From Deinococcus aquatilis DSM 23025 (GTDB lineage Bacteria > Deinococcota > Deinococci > Deinococcales > Deinococcaceae), in contig NZ_KB899771.1 in NCBI RefSeq assembly GCF_000378445.1, positions 1-12,727 on the forward strand: a DNA stretch of 12,727 nucleotides. The letters are read 5' to 3'. Shown in pieces: positions 12,355-12,727 of the stretch (positions are counted from its first letter, which is position 1; each line of letters starts with the position of its first letter). Under the pieces are notes generated by a model. The model had not been told where the DNA came from. It ran no database searches and saw only the letters and a list, made by a program, of their open reading frames with translations. The position numbers and the translations under genes are program-made.

Positions 12355-12460
12355 AGAAGCTCTCTGAGACGGCATTATCCCAGCATTCCCCCTTTCCGCT
12401 CATGCTGCACACCAACTGGTGTGCAGCGAGTTCTTGCTGAAATACCCCACTGGTGTACTG
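12355..12460 (-). pseudogene. Fragment of a second, different IS3-type orfB
   Basis: On the minus strand 12460-12355 reads QYTSGVFQQELAAHQLVCSM, then SGKGECWDNAVSESF. This is the family block between the second Asp (normally S-D-R-G-S before QYTS) and the catalytic Glu (A-V-x-E-S-F). It is from another IS3 lineage than the neighbouring element, whose matching block is GDCFDNAVVESFF. The fragment is cut at SESF by the end of the IS3 element (12354). It is cut just before QYTS by sequence that looks like the left end of an IS30 element. Both flanking genes are therefore later arrivals or rearrangement partners. It is non-functional. Confidence 0.75.
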
Positions 12461-12727
12461 GGTGGATTCAAGTGGTGGTCGCAACACCTCAAATGAGGGG
12501 GTTGTGATGAAGCCAATCAAACGACAGTCAGATCGATCTGAACGGAGTAAACTGCGCTCACCAGGACGGCCAAGAGCGGCACGGCGAGAAGACCAGCAGC
12601 GATTCTGGGCGTTGATCGCCGCAGGGGGGTCAAGTGAACGTGCTGCGACTGGCGCAGGAATCTCGCCAGCCGTCGGGGCGCGCTGGTTCCGGGAGGCGGG
12701 CGGCATGCCACCAACAACGTTAGGCCC
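12461..12727 (+). mobile_element. Left end of an IS30-family element (continues beyond window)
   Basis: The sequence from 12461 (GGTGGATTCAAGTGGTGGTC, then CGCAACACC) precedes an IS30-type transposase start and begins exactly where the IS3 orfB fragment stops making sense. It resembles IS30 terminal sequence as I remember it, but the other end is outside the window, so the boundary is provisional. Confidence 0.55.
12507..12727 (+). CDS. IS30-family transposase, N-terminal part (3' end outside window)
   Basis: The frame from ATG 12507 stays open to the window edge, giving 73 residues. It starts with a basic arm (MKPIKRQSDRSERSKLRSPG) and then RPRAARREDQQRFWALIA. SSERAATGAGISPAVGARWFREAGGMPP follows. 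The last stretch is the helix-turn-helix of IS30 transposases (R/A-G-x-S-S-E-x-A-A ... G-V/I-S-x-x-V-G-x-R-W-F-R-x-x-G-G-M), which binds the element's ends. The catalytic DDE part lies beyond the window. GAGGGGG lies five bases before the ATG, a strong ribosome site. It reads away from the IS3 element. Confidence 0.82.
   Translation, partial: MKPIKRQSDRSERSKLRSPGRPRAARREDQQRFWALIAAGGSSERAATGAGISPAVGARWFREAGGMPPTTLG

Noticed and set aside
12404..12427. Perfect hairpin GCTGCACACC-AACT-GGTGTGCAGC
   Set aside because: It lies wholly inside the orfB fragment and encodes family residues (AAHQLVCS), has no T-run and no flanking gene end, so it is most simply a coding coincidence.
1..12727. CRISPR array, tRNA, rRNA, riboswitch
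   Set aside because: No regularly spaced repeats, cloverleaf or conserved RNA motif was found on reading; small RNAs cannot be excluded by eye.

Overview
The window looks like accessory DNA from a GC-rich bacterium, most probably a Deinococcus relative. This is inferred from overall composition, strong AGGAGG-type ribosome sites, GTG starts, an AIM24-family gene, and transposases of the IS6, IS3, IS30 and IS630 families, whose IS6 N-terminus (K-x-Y/D-RHRF) I associate with Deinococcus from memory. No rRNA, tRNA or CRISPR array was seen.

Left part (1-4120): a truncated IS630 transposase, an alpha-helical-repeat protein on the minus strand, and the decayed starts of two IS6-type ends. Next comes a minus-strand pair: an Rrf2 regulator with IscR-like cysteines, followed by an AhpD/carboxymuconolactone decarboxylase-like gene with a strong dyad just before its start. 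A broken IS6 element (about 2757-3531) follows and abuts the last third of a rhodanese gene on the plus strand. About 450 bases after it hold no recognisable gene.

Centre (4120-9754): the intact chromosomal-type part. An AIM24-family gene is followed by about 500 gene-poor bases, with a possible relic of an SRAP (YedK/HMCES) gene. Then comes a tight locus: a MocR-type GntR/aminotransferase regulator on the minus strand, diverging across 55 bases from a four-gene plus-strand run. That run encodes an SSAT-like GNAT acetyltransferase, an EamA exporter, a PNPOx-like flavoprotein and a free-standing B3/B4 (PheRS-beta editing-like) protein. The first three genes overlap. The shared intergenic region has a 7-base direct repeat spaced 16 bases apart, a plausible operator. 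The set suggests PLP- or amino-acid-sensed handling of an amine or amino-acid analogue (acetylate, export, proofread tRNA), which is the best candidate for an undescribed system here.

Right part (9755-12727): a transposon graveyard. A broken hypothetical gene lies in three frames around a perfect terminator-like hairpin. It is followed by a full-length but dead IS3 element (two in-frame stops in orfB, terminal repeats at 11057 and 12354). Beyond that is a fragment of a different IS3 orfB and the start of an IS30 element that runs off the window.
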